A DNA stretch of 5,880 bases, from assembly GCA_946409475.1 (NCBI GenBank), contig CAMJWQ010000224.1:1-5880 (forward strand), written 5' to 3'. Source of the stretch: an uncultured Lachnospiraceae bacterium (lineage in GTDB: Bacteria > Bacillota > Clostridia > Lachnospirales > Lachnospiraceae). Under the pieces are notes generated by a model. That model saw only the letters and a program-made list of their open reading frames with translations, ran no database searches and had not been told where the DNA came from. This document shows, piece after piece, positions 5,847-5,880 of this stretch. Each line of letters begins with the position of its first letter. The first letter of the stretch is position 1. The position numbers were made by a program, and so were the translations under genes.

Positions 5847-5880
5847 TGCGAATATGAAGTGAACATGAAATTCCCAGGAG
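5847..5880 (+). other. Probable start of the CRISPR leader (truncated by window edge)
   Basis: The 34 bases after the cas2 stop contain TGCGAATATGAAGTGAACAT, followed by GAAATTCCCAGGAG. This resembles what I recall of type I-C leaders, where a GTGCGAA...GTGAACAT-like block starts at or just after cas2. No repeat unit is inside the window, so the array itself is not seen. The call rests on position after cas2 and remembered resemblance. Confidence 0.5.

Overview
The window carries a nearly complete type I-C (Dvulg subtype) CRISPR-Cas operon, all on the + strand: cas5c (333-1058), cas8c/csd1 (1055-3016), cas7c/csd2 (2997-3863), cas4 (3853-4518), cas1 (4515-5546) and cas2 (about 5556-5846). The low-to-moderate GC content, strong purine-rich Shine-Dalgarno sites (AAGGAG/GGAGG) before almost every gene, and proteins resembling those of Clostridia suggest a Bacillota host, probably a Lachnospiraceae-like clostridium. 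That placement is inferred from sequence character and remembered family resemblance, not from a search.

Layout. Bases 1-332 are AT-rich and hold a near-consensus sigma-A-type promoter (TTGACA, 17 bases, TATCAT at 35-63), a short reading frame whose C-terminal half resembles the coiled-coil end of an IS3-family OrfA transposase (85-282), and a perfect 9-bp dyad over its stop codon (275-298). From 333 on, the cas genes are packed without gaps: overlaps of 4, 20, 11 and 4 bases, then at most 9 bases between cas1 and cas2. The last 34 bases after cas2 look like the start of the CRISPR leader. The repeat-spacer array, if present, begins just beyond the right edge. No repeats or spacers are visible here.

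How the parts work together. Cas5c should cut pre-crRNA in this subtype (Tyr46, Lys116 and His117 are in place) and cap the 5' handle. Cas7c forms the crRNA backbone. Cas8c is the large subunit that recognises the PAM. An in-frame GTG at 2567 inside cas8c, preceded by an excellent Shine-Dalgarno site, very probably starts a separately translated small subunit, Cas11c (149 aa). Cas4, Cas1 and Cas2 form the spacer-acquisition module, with their catalytic or cluster residues visible.

The effector nuclease-helicase gene cas3, normally the first gene of this operon, is not in the window. The promoter and transposase-like debris sit where its 3' end would usually be. Other points worth checking are a 12-bp perfect hairpin near the 3' end of cas8c, just before cas7, and a pair of hairpins early in cas4.
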